In this document: in pieces, positions 17,836 to 25,780 of the stretch | How positions within the stretch are numbered: position 1 is the stretch's first letter | Layout of the letters: each line of letters opens with the position of its first letter | Origin: Saprospira grandis | GTDB lineage: Bacteria > Bacteroidota > Bacteroidia > Chitinophagales > Saprospiraceae | Length of the DNA stretch: 64,000 nt | Direction: 5' to 3' | Assembly: GCF_027594745.1 (NCBI RefSeq) | Contig: NZ_CP110854.1 | Coordinates: 682,001 to 746,000 of the forward strand | Notes under the pieces: model-generated | What the model saw: only the letters and a program-made list of their open reading frames with translations | Told to the model about the DNA's origin: nothing | Database searches by the model: none | Position numbers and translations under genes: made by a program

Positions 17836-18390
17836 TTATACATCTTCTAGAATTTCTCCATCTAGGGTAATTTGCAAGCGTTTGCTTTGCCTAGTATTTT
17901 CTTTGAGCAGTTGGCCTTGGGCGTCGATATGGCCCTCTACTCTTTGGATGCTCCAATCTTTGGCGACGGTGCAGACCATTTGTTTGATGCCATCTTCTAG
18001 GTAAAGTGTTCCGGCCAAAATTTTATGATCAATAATGTGGCCAGCGAGTGAAAAAGTGGCTAAAAAGTAGGCGCTACCTTCCAAAGAAGCCTGCCAATAG
18101 ACCAGGCCTAAGAACTTTTCGCTTTGAGCCAGGCAGAAGCAGGGCATAAATTCGGTAAACTCGTCTAGTTCTTCGCCATACTCCAGCACAAACTCGTACA
18201 TCCAGGCTGCATTCAGGGGTTCATGTGCTTCTGAGATGAGCTTTTCGGTATCGGAGCTAATGCTTAGAGGAAGTTCTACGGGCGGAAAAAAGTTCAAAAA
18301 ATCTTCAAAACGCAGCTTTTCTTTCTTTTTGGGGATAATTGGGCTGGTTGTTCCTTGGAATCCCTCTTGATGTAAAAGCATTTTTTGCAT
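17836..18390 (-). CDS. Uncharacterised cytoplasmic protein
   Basis: 184 residues, no signal peptide or membrane helix. Acidic, with a Lys-rich N-terminal stretch (PKKKEKLRFEDF) followed by a mixed alpha/beta-looking body (about 60-170) rich in Glu, Phe and Tyr (EFVLEYGEELDEFTEF, FLGLVYWQ, AYFLATFSLAG). No family recognised. The start at 18390 (MQKMLL) or two to three codons inside is uncertain. It follows ahcY in the same direction but a terminator separates them, so it probably has its own promoter. Element 5 follows the stop directly. Confidence 0.65.
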   Translation of the reverse strand: MQKMLLHQEGFQGTTSPIIPKKKEKLRFEDFLNFFPPVELPLSISSDTEKLISEAHEPLNAAWMYEFVLEYGEELDEFTEFMPCFCLAQSEKFLGLVYWQASLEGSAYFLATFSLAGHIIDHKILAGTLYLEDGIKQMVCTVAKDWSIQRVEGHIDAQGQLLKENTRQSKRLQITLDGEILEDV

Positions 18391-18464
18391 CTAGGTACTA
18401 TACGTTTAGTGAATTGATTAAAGCTAAGGTTTTTTGTTGGCTTTTGCAAGGGCAAAGGGGCAAC

Positions 18465-18497
18465 AAAAGAAAAGGTCACCGAAGGCATTCGGTGACC
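18465..18497 (-). terminator. Intrinsic terminator of ahcY
   Basis: Minus strand GGTCACCGAA-tgcc-TTCGGTGACC followed by TTTTCTTTTG, 25 bp after the stop. Confidence 0.85.
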
Positions 18498-18522
18498 TCT
18501 TGGCCCAAAAGGGCAATATAAT

Positions 18523-19839
18523 TTAGTAGCGGTAGTGTTCTGGTTTGTAAGGACCTTTTACCGTTACGCCAATGTATTCGGCTTGTTCTTGGCTAAGTTC
18601 TTCTAGTTCAACGCCAATTTTGGCGAGGTGTAGGCGGGCTACTTCTTCATCGAGATGTTTGGGTAGCATGTATACATCTTTGCCGTACTCATCTGTATCG
18701 CGTTTGGTCCAAAGTTCGATTTGGGCCAAAGTTTGGTTAGTGAAAGAGTTTGACATTACGAAAGAGGGGTGTCCAGTAGCACAGCCCAAGTTCACCAAGC
18801 GGCCTTCCGCCAAAACGATGATATCTTTTCCTTCGATGTTATAGAGATCCACCTGAGGTTTGATTTCTACTTTAGTGCTTCCGTAAGCTTTGTTCAACCA
18901 AGCCATATCGATTTCGTTATCGAAGTGGCCGATATTACAAAGGATAGTTTTGTCATTCATCATGCGGAAATGCTCTTCGCGGATGATGTCTTTGTTCCCT
19001 GTAGCGGTAACAATGATGTCGGCACGAGGGATAGCGTTGCTCATCTTTTTCACCTCAAAACCATCCATAGCAGCCTGAAGGGCACAGATAGGATCGATTT
19101 CGGTAACGATTACACGGCAACCAGCACCACGCAAAGAAGCGGCAGTACCTTTTCCTACATCACCGTAGCCACCTACAACAGCCACTTTACCGGCCAACAT
19201 AATGTCGGTAGCACGGCGGATAGCATCTACAGCAGACTCGCGGCAGCCATATTTGTTATCAAACTTAGACTTAGTTACAGAGTCGTTTACGTTGATAGCG
19301 GGCATGGGCAAAGTCCCTTTCTTCACGCGCTCATATAGGCGGTGCACCCCTGTAGTGGTTTCTTCAGAGATACCGAATACACCTTTGGCCATTTCGGGAT
19401 ATTTGTCCAAAACTACATTTGTCAAATCTCCACCATCATCTAGGATCATGTTCAAGGGCTGGCCATCTTTAAAGCTACGTAGTGTTTGCTCTAGGCACCA
19501 GTCGTACTCTTCTTCCGTCATGCCTTTCCAAGCAAAAACGGGTACACCAGCGGCGGCGATAGCAGCAGCGGCTTGATCTTGAGTAGAGAAAATGTTACAA
19601 GAAGACCAAGTTACATCGGCGCCAAGGGCTACCAAAGTCTCGATCAAAACAGCAGTTTGGATAGTCATGTGCAGGCAACCTGCAATGCGAGCTCCTTTAA
19701 GAGGTTGGCTCTCTCCATATTTCTCACGTAGGGCCATCAAGCCAGGCATTTCTGCTTCGGCTAGGGTAATTTCTTTGCGGCCCCAGTCGGCTAGCGAGAT
19801 GTCTTTTACTTTGTAGTTCAACTTATTTACTGTTTCCAT
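18523..19839 (-). CDS. ahcY: S-adenosylhomocysteine hydrolase
   Basis: 438 residues, full length. Landmarks: ARIAGCLHMTIQTAVLIETL near 50-69, the NAD-binding motif GGYGDVGKG, the ECCTL-type substrate segment SSCNIFSTQDQAAAA, and the conserved C-terminal KPEHYRY. It hydrolyses S-adenosylhomocysteine to adenosine and homocysteine in the activated-methyl cycle, in the cytoplasm as an NAD-containing tetramer. Promoter at 19875-19905 and terminator at 18465-18497 frame it as a single-gene unit. Codon use (preference for ACC, GAA, GGT-type optimal codons) looks typical of a highly expressed gene. Confidence 0.97.
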   Translation of the reverse strand: METVNKLNYKVKDISLADWGRKEITLAEAEMPGLMALREKYGESQPLKGARIAGCLHMTIQTAVLIETLVALGADVTWSSCNIFSTQDQAAAAIAAAGVPVFAWKGMTEEEYDWCLEQTLRSFKDGQPLNMILDDGGDLTNVVLDKYPEMAKGVFGISEETTTGVHRLYERVKKGTLPMPAINVNDSVTKSKFDNKYGCRESAVDAIRRATDIMLAGKVAVVGGYGDVGKGTAASLRGAGCRVIVTEIDPICALQAAMDGFEVKKMSNAIPRADIIVTATGNKDIIREEHFRMMNDKTILCNIGHFDNEIDMAWLNKAYGSTKVEIKPQVDLYNIEGKDIIVLAEGRLVNLGCATGHPSFVMSNSFTNQTLAQIELWTKRDTDEYGKDVYMLPKHLDEEVARLHLAKIGVELEELSQEQAEYIGVTVKGPYKPEHYRY

Positions 19840-19874
19840 TCAGTTAAAAACTAGATTGAGTGATAAAATCAGCA

Positions 19875-19905
19875 CAAAAGTACAATTTTATCCCTGATTT
19901 ACAAA
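19875..19905 (-). promoter_or_regulatory. Bacteroidota-type promoter of ahcY
   Basis: Minus strand TTTG, 19-bp spacer, TACTTTTG, a full match to the TTTG/TAnnTTTG pattern, 36-66 bp upstream of the start. Confidence 0.82.
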
Positions 19906-19931
19906 ATATCTTAAGCTATTGATTATCAAAG

Positions 19932-20939
19932 CTAATCATTCTTTAGTACGATACGGTAGCGGGCCTTGCCAGCTTCCAAATGGGCGATAGCCTCATTGAT
20001 TTGGCTCATAGGGAACTCCTGCACCTGGGGGTAGATATTGTGGCGCAGGCAAAACTCAAACATTTTGAGCATATCGCTGGGGCTAGCCACTGGGCTACCG
20101 CCCACAGACTTCTGTCCGCCAATCAGACTAAAAGCAGGAATCTGCATAGGTTCGAGGACTGCTCCTACGGTATGGAATCGGCCATTGGGGGCTAAGCAGC
20201 TGAGGTAGGCGTTCCAGTCTAGGCTTACATTGGTTGTATTGATAATAAAGTCGAGTTGGCCTTTCATTTGGGCCAGACTTTTGGCAGAGCGAGAATTGAC
20301 CACTTTGGTTGCTCCCATGGCCAAAATTTCCTCCCTTTTATCGGGATTAGAACTAAAGGCCACCACCTCACAGCCCCAGTACTTCAAAAACTTGAGGGCC
20401 AAATGGCCTAGACCACCAATACCAATCACGCCCACCTTATCGGTAGGACGGACGCCTGTATTTAGGATGGGATTAAAGACCGTTGCGCCTCCACAGAGCA
20501 AGGGCCCCGCCTTGCTCAAATCGGTTCCCTCTGGTAAAGCAATCGCCCAAGACCAATGCGCCCGAACATGAGAGGCAAAACCGCCATGTCGGCCAACAAT
20601 AACGCCCTGCGCCTCGCCACAAAGATGTTGCTCTCCGCCCATACAGCTAGGGCAATGCATACAAGAAGAAGAGAACCAACCGACCCCAACCAAATCGCCT
20701 ACTTTTAGGCCTTTAACCTCGGTTCCGGCAGCAATAACTTCCCCCACAATTTCGTGCCCTGGCACAAAGGGGTAAGTCGTATTGCCCCAGTCGTTGTTGA
20801 GCATGCTCAAATCAGAGTGGCAAAGCCCACAATAATGCACCTTAATATCGACCTCTTCCTTGCCCAATTGAGGCAATTCGTAATCAAAGGGCTTGAGTTT
20901 CCCGCCTGCTTTTTCAGCGGCATAAGCTTTTACGTTCAT
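19932..20939 (-). CDS. Zinc-dependent alcohol/aldehyde reductase (YahK/CAD-like)
   Basis: 335 residues. The open frame extends 41 codons upstream, but that stretch is a translated non-coding leader overlapping the preceding terminator; MNVKAYAAE at 20939 is the family-typical start. Catalytic zinc ligands in CGLCHSD and GHEIVG; structural zinc cysteines in SCMHCPSCMGGEQHLC; cofactor motif GIGGLGHLALKFL. The cinnamyl-alcohol-dehydrogenase-like group reduces a wide range of aldehydes with NADPH. It lies downstream of the FKBP gene but is separated from it by a terminator. Physiological substrate unknown; confident in the family only. Confidence 0.92.
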   Translation of the reverse strand: MNVKAYAAEKAGGKLKPFDYELPQLGKEEVDIKVHYCGLCHSDLSMLNNDWGNTTYPFVPGHEIVGEVIAAGTEVKGLKVGDLVGVGWFSSSCMHCPSCMGGEQHLCGEAQGVIVGRHGGFASHVRAHWSWAIALPEGTDLSKAGPLLCGGATVFNPILNTGVRPTDKVGVIGIGGLGHLALKFLKYWGCEVVAFSSNPDKREEILAMGATKVVNSRSAKSLAQMKGQLDFIINTTNVSLDWNAYLSCLAPNGRFHTVGAVLEPMQIPAFSLIGGQKSVGGSPVASPSDMLKMFEFCLRHNIYPQVQEFPMSQINEAIAHLEAGKARYRIVLKND

Positions 20940-21021
20940 GTTTTTTGGTTGTATTGATTGTATGTATTTTCTAAAGAGAAAAACGCTCAAATTGTTTAGG
21001 CCAAAAGGAGACCTAAGTACA

Positions 21022-21050
21022 AAAAAAAGAGCCCAAAACTGGACTCTTTT
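21022..21050 (-). terminator. Intrinsic terminator of the 21070 FKBP gene
   Basis: Minus strand AAAGAGTCC-agtttt-GGGCTCTTTTTTT, 20 bp after the stop. Confidence 0.75.
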
Positions 21051-21069
21051 ATAGCAGATCATGCAAGGA

Positions 21070-21660
21070 CTAGCCTTGGATGCTCAACAACTCTAACTCA
21101 AAAATGAGGGTAGAGTGAGGAGGAATGTCATTTCCTGCGCCATTGGCACCATAGGCCAAAGCAGAAGGGATGTATAGGCGCCACTTAGAACCTACAGGCA
21201 TCAATTGCAAAGCTTCTTGCCAGCCCTGAATCAAGTTACCTACAGGGAAAGTAGCAGGCTGTCCGCGCAATACAGAACTGTCAAATACTTTTCCGTTGAG
21301 TAGACGACCTTCATAGTGAGCCACTACGGTGTTTTTAGCCGTGGGGATATCGCCATTGCCCTCTACCAATACCTCATATTGCAAACCACTCTCGCGGCTA
21401 ACAATTTCCTCACGCTTAGCATTCTCTTCCAAGAAGCTCTTCTCTTGCTCTACAGATTCTGCAGCCTGAGCAGCAGCAATACCTTGCATGTAGGTTTGTA
21501 CCGCCTGCGAAGCAGCTTGTAGCTCTTCGTTAGTTGCAGACATGCCAAAAATAGCTTGGATACCTTGACCCATTGCTTCTACATCCATATCCTGAGGATT
21601 CACTTGATTGGCGAGATTGCTACCAAGCAAAAGCCCAATTTGATAACTAAGTTCTTTCAT
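21070..21660 (-). CDS. FKBP-type peptidyl-prolyl isomerase, cytoplasmic (FklB-like)
   Basis: 196 residues from ATG 21660 (MKELSYQIGLLLG); the longer reading from 21693 adds 11 unlikely residues. There is no signal peptide, so cytoplasmic. The N-terminal helical dimerisation domain (about 1-95) begins SYQIGLLLGSNLA, as in FklB/FkpA. The C-terminal FKBP domain (about 105-195) has VVAHYEGRLLNGKVFDSS, the pocket residues W and I in GWQEALQLMP and IPSALAYG, and the final LIFELELL. It catalyses Xaa-Pro isomerisation and acts as a folding chaperone. It is one of five FKBP genes in the window. Confidence 0.93.
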   Translation of the reverse strand: MKELSYQIGLLLGSNLANQVNPQDMDVEAMGQGIQAIFGMSATNEELQAASQAVQTYMQGIAAAQAAESVEQEKSFLEENAKREEIVSRESGLQYEVLVEGNGDIPTAKNTVVAHYEGRLLNGKVFDSSVLRGQPATFPVGNLIQGWQEALQLMPVGSKWRLYIPSALAYGANGAGNDIPPHSTLIFELELLSIQG

Positions 21661-21699
21661 AAGTTGATTTCGATTGTATAAATTCTGTCGCAATGATAC

Positions 21700-21734
21700 A
21701 AAAAAGCGCTCGCTATCCCAAGGATGCGAGCGCT
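21700..21734 (-). terminator. Intrinsic terminator of the 21755 FKBP gene
   Basis: Minus strand AGCGCTCGC-(12 nt)-GCGAGCGCT followed by TTTTT. Confidence 0.8.
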
Positions 21735-21754
21735 CTTTCTAAATTCTCTAGACT

Positions 21755-22474
21755 TTACTCAATCGCTAGTAGTTCTACCTCAAAAATGAGGGCCGAGTTG
21801 GCCGGAATTTTACCCGCCGCTCGCTGACCATATCCCAAATTAGCAGGAATATAAAGCTTGTATTTGGCCCCTACAGGCATCAATTGCAAACCTTCTTGCC
21901 AGCCTTTAATCACATTGCCCAAAGGAAAAGAGATAGGCTTCCCACGATCCACAGAACTATCGAAAACAGTTCCATCAATCAAAGTCCCATGATAATGCAC
22001 CTTCACTTTGTTGCTGATGCTGGGCTTTCCTCCAACCCCTTCCTTAAGGACCTCATACTGCAATCCCGATTCGGTCACTTTGACCTCGGGACGCTTGGCA
22101 TTCTCCGCCAAAAAATCTTGGCCCTTTTTCAAGTTAGCCTCGCCAGCCTTGGCCTGCATATCCTGAAAAGTCTTATTGACTAACTGCTGTGCCGCCGCTT
22201 GGTCCATCAAAGGCTTCACGTCAGCATCCATGGCAGCTTGCAATCCAGCCAACAATTCTTTGGTATCTACATCATTGTATTCCATCCCCATGGCCTTGAG
22301 GTTACTCCCCAAAAGCATCCCATAAGCATAGCTAAAATTATCCCCTTGAGGGGCCGCTTCCTGATTAATCACGGGAGCGGTAGGCGCCGCCTGTGCTGGC
22401 TCTCCGCAAGATTGTAGCCCATAACTGGCAGTAAACAAACCAGCTGCAAAAAGAAGACGAGTCGTCCATTTCAT
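21755..22474 (-). CDS. FKBP-type peptidyl-prolyl isomerase, lipoprotein
   Basis: 239 residues. Lipoprotein signal with lipobox LQSC near residue 20-23, an Ala/Pro-rich linker, then FKBP_N dimerisation domain starting FSYAYGMLLGSNL (about 47-125) and the FKBP catalytic domain (about 140-239) with VKVHYHGTLIDGTVFDSS, GWQEGLQLMP, IPANLGYG and the terminal LIFEVELL. It probably assists folding of exported proteins in the periplasm. It lies 94 bp upstream of the cytoplasmic paralogue but ends in its own terminator, so the two are separately transcribed. A TATTTTTG box lies upstream but without a well-placed -33 element. Confidence 0.93.
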   Translation of the reverse strand: MKWTTRLLFAAGLFTASYGLQSCGEPAQAAPTAPVINQEAAPQGDNFSYAYGMLLGSNLKAMGMEYNDVDTKELLAGLQAAMDADVKPLMDQAAAQQLVNKTFQDMQAKAGEANLKKGQDFLAENAKRPEVKVTESGLQYEVLKEGVGGKPSISNKVKVHYHGTLIDGTVFDSSVDRGKPISFPLGNVIKGWQEGLQLMPVGAKYKLYIPANLGYGQRAAGKIPANSALIFEVELLAIE

Positions 22475-22590
22475 ACTATATCCTGTTTTATATTTTTTAC
22501 TATTTTCTCCCCTAATTTACCAAAAATAATTCCATTTGCTCAAGTCTACCCTCCCAGATTAGTGGAAGATTAACAATCTGCTGTTTTTTT

Positions 22591-22717
22591 GGGGCCTCCG
22601 CCTCCCTTCGGTCGTCGGCGCTACGTTTCGGGGCTCGCAGGTCTGCTCGGCCCTGCAGGCAGGCTGCGCCTGCCTTTGGTCTGCGGCTGCGCCGCCCCCC
22701 TGCACATCGCTAGGCCA
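22591..22717 (+). repeat. Structured intergenic element, copy 6 (terminal pair CT/AG)
   Basis: 127 bp, 125 of 127 identical to copy 7 in inverted orientation on the other side of priA. Hairpins AGGCAGGC-tgc-GCCTGCCT and GCGGC-tgc-GCCGC. Antisense to the priA message; ends 29 bp past the priA stop. Confidence 0.9.
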
Positions 22718-22746
22718 AGGCAGACGCCCAGGCCAATTCCCCAAGC

Positions 22747-25278
22747 TTAATAAGGATCTACATCAATGACTACTCTCAGCCCACTTAGCCCATCTTTTTG
22801 CCGTAGCAGCTCCTGCATATCTCTAATTTTGTCTTTTGCGGCCCGCAGGCTTTTTCCTCCTCGGCCCAATTTGATTAAGAGATCCATGAGGTAGTAGGTC
22901 CGCACCCTAGAAATAGAAGGCTCGGCCGGCCCCAGCACCCGATCGCCCAAACGAGATTGCAAAAACTTGGCCCCCCATTCTGCCGCCATTAGGAGCTGGT
23001 CCCGCTTTTTATGCTTAAACTGTATCTTGATCAAGCGTTGAAAAGGCGGATACTTAAAGCTGCGGCGCTCGGCCAGCTCCCTTTGCTGAAACTGCTGAAA
23101 ATTGTGCTGCAAAACCTCCCGCAGGATTTCATGTTCGGCCTGATAAGCTTGAATAAGGACTCGGCCCTGCTTTTTTTTCCGTCCAGCTCTTCCCGCTACC
23201 TGCGTCATCAGCTGAAAGGCGCGTTCATTGGCCCTAAAATCTGGAAACTGCAGCATTTGGTCGGCCGATAAGACGGCCACTAGGCCCACATTGTCAAAAT
23301 CTAGCCCTTTAGTGACCATTTGCGTCCCAATCAGGACATCAATTTGTCCATCGGCAAAGCGGTTAATCAGGCGGTCATGTCCATTTTTTCCCCGAACCGT
23401 ATCCCAGTCCATTCGCTCTAGGCGAGCATCGGGCAAAAAGATTTGGAGCTCATCCTCAATCTTTTCTGTTCCAAAACCAATAATCTCTAGTTCATGGCTA
23501 CCGCAGGCATCGCAGCTTTTGGGCAAAGAACGCTGATAGCCACAATAGTGGCAGCGTAAGTTATTGCTATACTTATGGTAGGTCAGACTAACATCACAAT
23601 CCTTGCATTCTGTGGTCCAGCCACAGCTTTTGCAGCGGTAGAGCGGGGCATATCCTCGGCGATTTTGGAACAAAATCGCCTGTTCTCCATTGGCCAAGGT
23701 TTCTTTGAGTGCATCGAGTAAATGGCCCGAAAAAATGCCATGCATGCGTTTTTCCCGCTGCTGCTCGCCAAGGTCTACAATTTCTATTTTGGGGAGGGCC
23801 AGGCCTCCAAATCGCTGATTTAATTGGACCAAGGCATATTTCTCCTCCAGCGCATTTTGATAGCTTTCTAAAGAAGGCGTGGCCGAGCCCAGCAAAATAT
23901 TTGCTCCATGCAAATGGGCCATAAATACAGCTGTATCTCTGGCATTATAGCGGGGGGCGGGATCTTGCTGCTTATAAGAAGGGTCATGCTCCTCATCGAC
24001 TAAAATGAGGCCCAAAGACTGAAAGGGCAAAAGCAAAGCCGAGCGAGCCCCCAAAATAATGGGAACGCCTTCTTGTACGGCCCGCCAAATTTCTACTCTT
24101 TCGTTATTATTGAACTTAGAGTGATAGACCAGAATTTGGTCGCCAAAATGTTTTTGTAGGCGGCCCACAATTTGGGCCGTTAGGGCAATTTCTGGCAATA
24201 AATACAATACCTGTTGTCCTTGCCCTATATAATGCTCCATTAGCTCGACAAAAACCTGTGTTTTTCCGCTACCCGTTACCCCATGTAGCAAAACGGGTTT
24301 TTTATCAGCAAAATGTTGCAGGCAGCTTTCGTAGGCTTGTTGTTGTTGTTCGGAGAGGGCATAATTGCCCTCAGCCTCGCCATCATAATCATCTAGGCGA
24401 GACAACTCTTTTTGATAGATACTAAAGATGCCCTTATCTACTAACTTGTTGAGTAGGGCACTATCTATTTTGGCCCTTTCGTAGAGTTCTTTTTTGCGGA
24501 CCTCTTTTTGTTCTCGGCCCAACTGCATAAAGGCCATGAGGGTATCTATTTGCTTATGGGCTCGGCTACCAATAACATCAAAGGCTTCTTTTATGCTGCT
24601 AGGATTGTTTAGTTCGTAGGGCGGGGCCAAGGCTACCCAATCTTCCATTTTTGGTTTATAGCGTTCTTGCAGCTCTTCTTTGAGTTGGACCAACTGTTTA
24701 TCGAGTAGTGATTTGACCAACTTGTGCACCGACTTGAGTTTGAGCATTCGTTGGATATCGCTCAGACTGAGTTCGCCTTTTTTTTGCAATTGTTCGATGA
24801 CCAGTGCTTCATCGCCTGGCAGTTCTTGGTGGAGCTGCATCCAAGGTTTAGACTCATAGTTTTCGGCGAGAAGGAGTTTACTTTCTCCGGCTAATTTGAG
24901 GCCAGCGGGTAAGGCGGCAGCCATTAGTTCGCCCATACTACAGAGATAATAGGTAGACATCCATTCCCAGAGGCGAAACTGCTCTTCGGTGACTACGGGA
25001 AAATCATCGAGGACCGAAATAATGGGGCGGGTTTGGTAGGCGGGTTTTTCTTCTGTAATGGCGTAGACCAAACCAGCGTATCGGCCTTGTCGACCTAGTT
25101 GCACCTCTACTCTTACGCCCTTTTGCAGCCATTCTTTAAGGTGAAAGGGGACCGAATAGGTATATAATTTAGCTAAAGGCAGGGGCAGAACAACCTCGAC
25201 ATAGGTTCCTTTTTTTTCTGCGCCTCCTCCAGATTCAAAGAGGTCTAACAAACTAGATGCGGACATAGGCGGTATCAT
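22747..25278 (-). CDS. priA: Primosomal protein N' (replication-restart helicase PriA)
   Basis: 843 residues, longer than the 732 of E. coli. N-terminal 3'-DNA-end-binding domain (about 25-120) followed by a winged-helix region, then the helicase core with Walker A GVTGSGKT, DEEH box in LVDEEHDPSYKQ, and the zinc-binding insertion with eight cysteines in C..C, C..C, C..C and C..C pairs (from YRCKSCGW to CDACGSHE). C-terminal helicase motifs IGTQMVTKGLDF and QVAGRAGR follow. It reloads the replisome at stalled forks. The extra length lies in the middle linker (about 190-310). A second ATG four codons in is possible. The gene is flanked by near-identical inverted elements 6 and 7. Confidence 0.95.
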   Translation of the reverse strand: MIPPMSASSLLDLFESGGGAEKKGTYVEVVLPLPLAKLYTYSVPFHLKEWLQKGVRVEVQLGRQGRYAGLVYAITEEKPAYQTRPIISVLDDFPVVTEEQFRLWEWMSTYYLCSMGELMAAALPAGLKLAGESKLLLAENYESKPWMQLHQELPGDEALVIEQLQKKGELSLSDIQRMLKLKSVHKLVKSLLDKQLVQLKEELQERYKPKMEDWVALAPPYELNNPSSIKEAFDVIGSRAHKQIDTLMAFMQLGREQKEVRKKELYERAKIDSALLNKLVDKGIFSIYQKELSRLDDYDGEAEGNYALSEQQQQAYESCLQHFADKKPVLLHGVTGSGKTQVFVELMEHYIGQGQQVLYLLPEIALTAQIVGRLQKHFGDQILVYHSKFNNNERVEIWRAVQEGVPIILGARSALLLPFQSLGLILVDEEHDPSYKQQDPAPRYNARDTAVFMAHLHGANILLGSATPSLESYQNALEEKYALVQLNQRFGGLALPKIEIVDLGEQQREKRMHGIFSGHLLDALKETLANGEQAILFQNRRGYAPLYRCKSCGWTTECKDCDVSLTYHKYSNNLRCHYCGYQRSLPKSCDACGSHELEIIGFGTEKIEDELQIFLPDARLERMDWDTVRGKNGHDRLINRFADGQIDVLIGTQMVTKGLDFDNVGLVAVLSADQMLQFPDFRANERAFQLMTQVAGRAGRKKKQGRVLIQAYQAEHEILREVLQHNFQQFQQRELAERRSFKYPPFQRLIKIQFKHKKRDQLLMAAEWGAKFLQSRLGDRVLGPAEPSISRVRTYYLMDLLIKLGRGGKSLRAAKDKIRDMQELLRQKDGLSGLRVVIDVDPY

Positions 25279-25394
25279 AAATTTATGAGTGGCGAATATA
25301 AGGAACTCTAGACAGAAGCGCAGAACTCCTTTTGGCTAAAAAAGAAAAAAGGGAAACTTGTTTGGGAAGAGAGCCCTAGCGAAGAAGAGGCATT

Positions 25395-25521
25395 TGGCCT
25401 AGCGATGTGCAGGGGGGCGGCGAAGCCGCAGACCAAAGGCAGGCGCAGCCTGTCTGCAGGGCCGAGCAGACCTGCGAGCCCCGAAACGTAGCGCCGACGA
25501 CCGAAGGGAGGCGGAGGCCCC
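25395..25521 (-). repeat. Structured intergenic element, copy 7 (terminal pair CT/AG)
   Basis: Inverted partner of copy 6 (two substitutions in 127 bp). One substitution lies in the loop of hairpin GCGGC-ttc-GCCGC. The other puts one mismatch in the longer hairpin. It lies between the divergent priA and adhesin genes. Confidence 0.9.
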
Positions 25522-25780
25522 AAAAAACAGCCCTTATCCAGCAGAAAACCAGCTTTAATATATATAGACAGCTAAATATTAAGGAATATTTAAATTGATT
25601 AGAGATTAGTTTTATACTCTATTATTTATTAGACTTTTGTTGAGGGTCAAGGTCCTTTTTATTAGTTGAAAAGACTTGATTATAAAAATGCAAATTCAGG
25701 AATTTTCACGTTCTTTAGACAAGGCCGGGGATAAATGCAACTGGCCAACTATTATTCAACGCCCCCTAATTTACTACAGC
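25522..25780 (+). promoter_or_regulatory. AT-rich leader of the giant adhesin gene
   Basis: AT-rich stretch after element 7 that must hold the promoter and 5' UTR of the 25781 gene. An open frame begins at a TTG at 25676, but no signal peptide results from it. No exact TAnnTTTG box was seen; GACTTTTG near 25634 is the closest. Confidence 0.4.

Noticed and set aside
20940..21062. 41-codon extension of the alcohol dehydrogenase
   Set aside because: It overlaps the terminator of the preceding gene and is not family-like.
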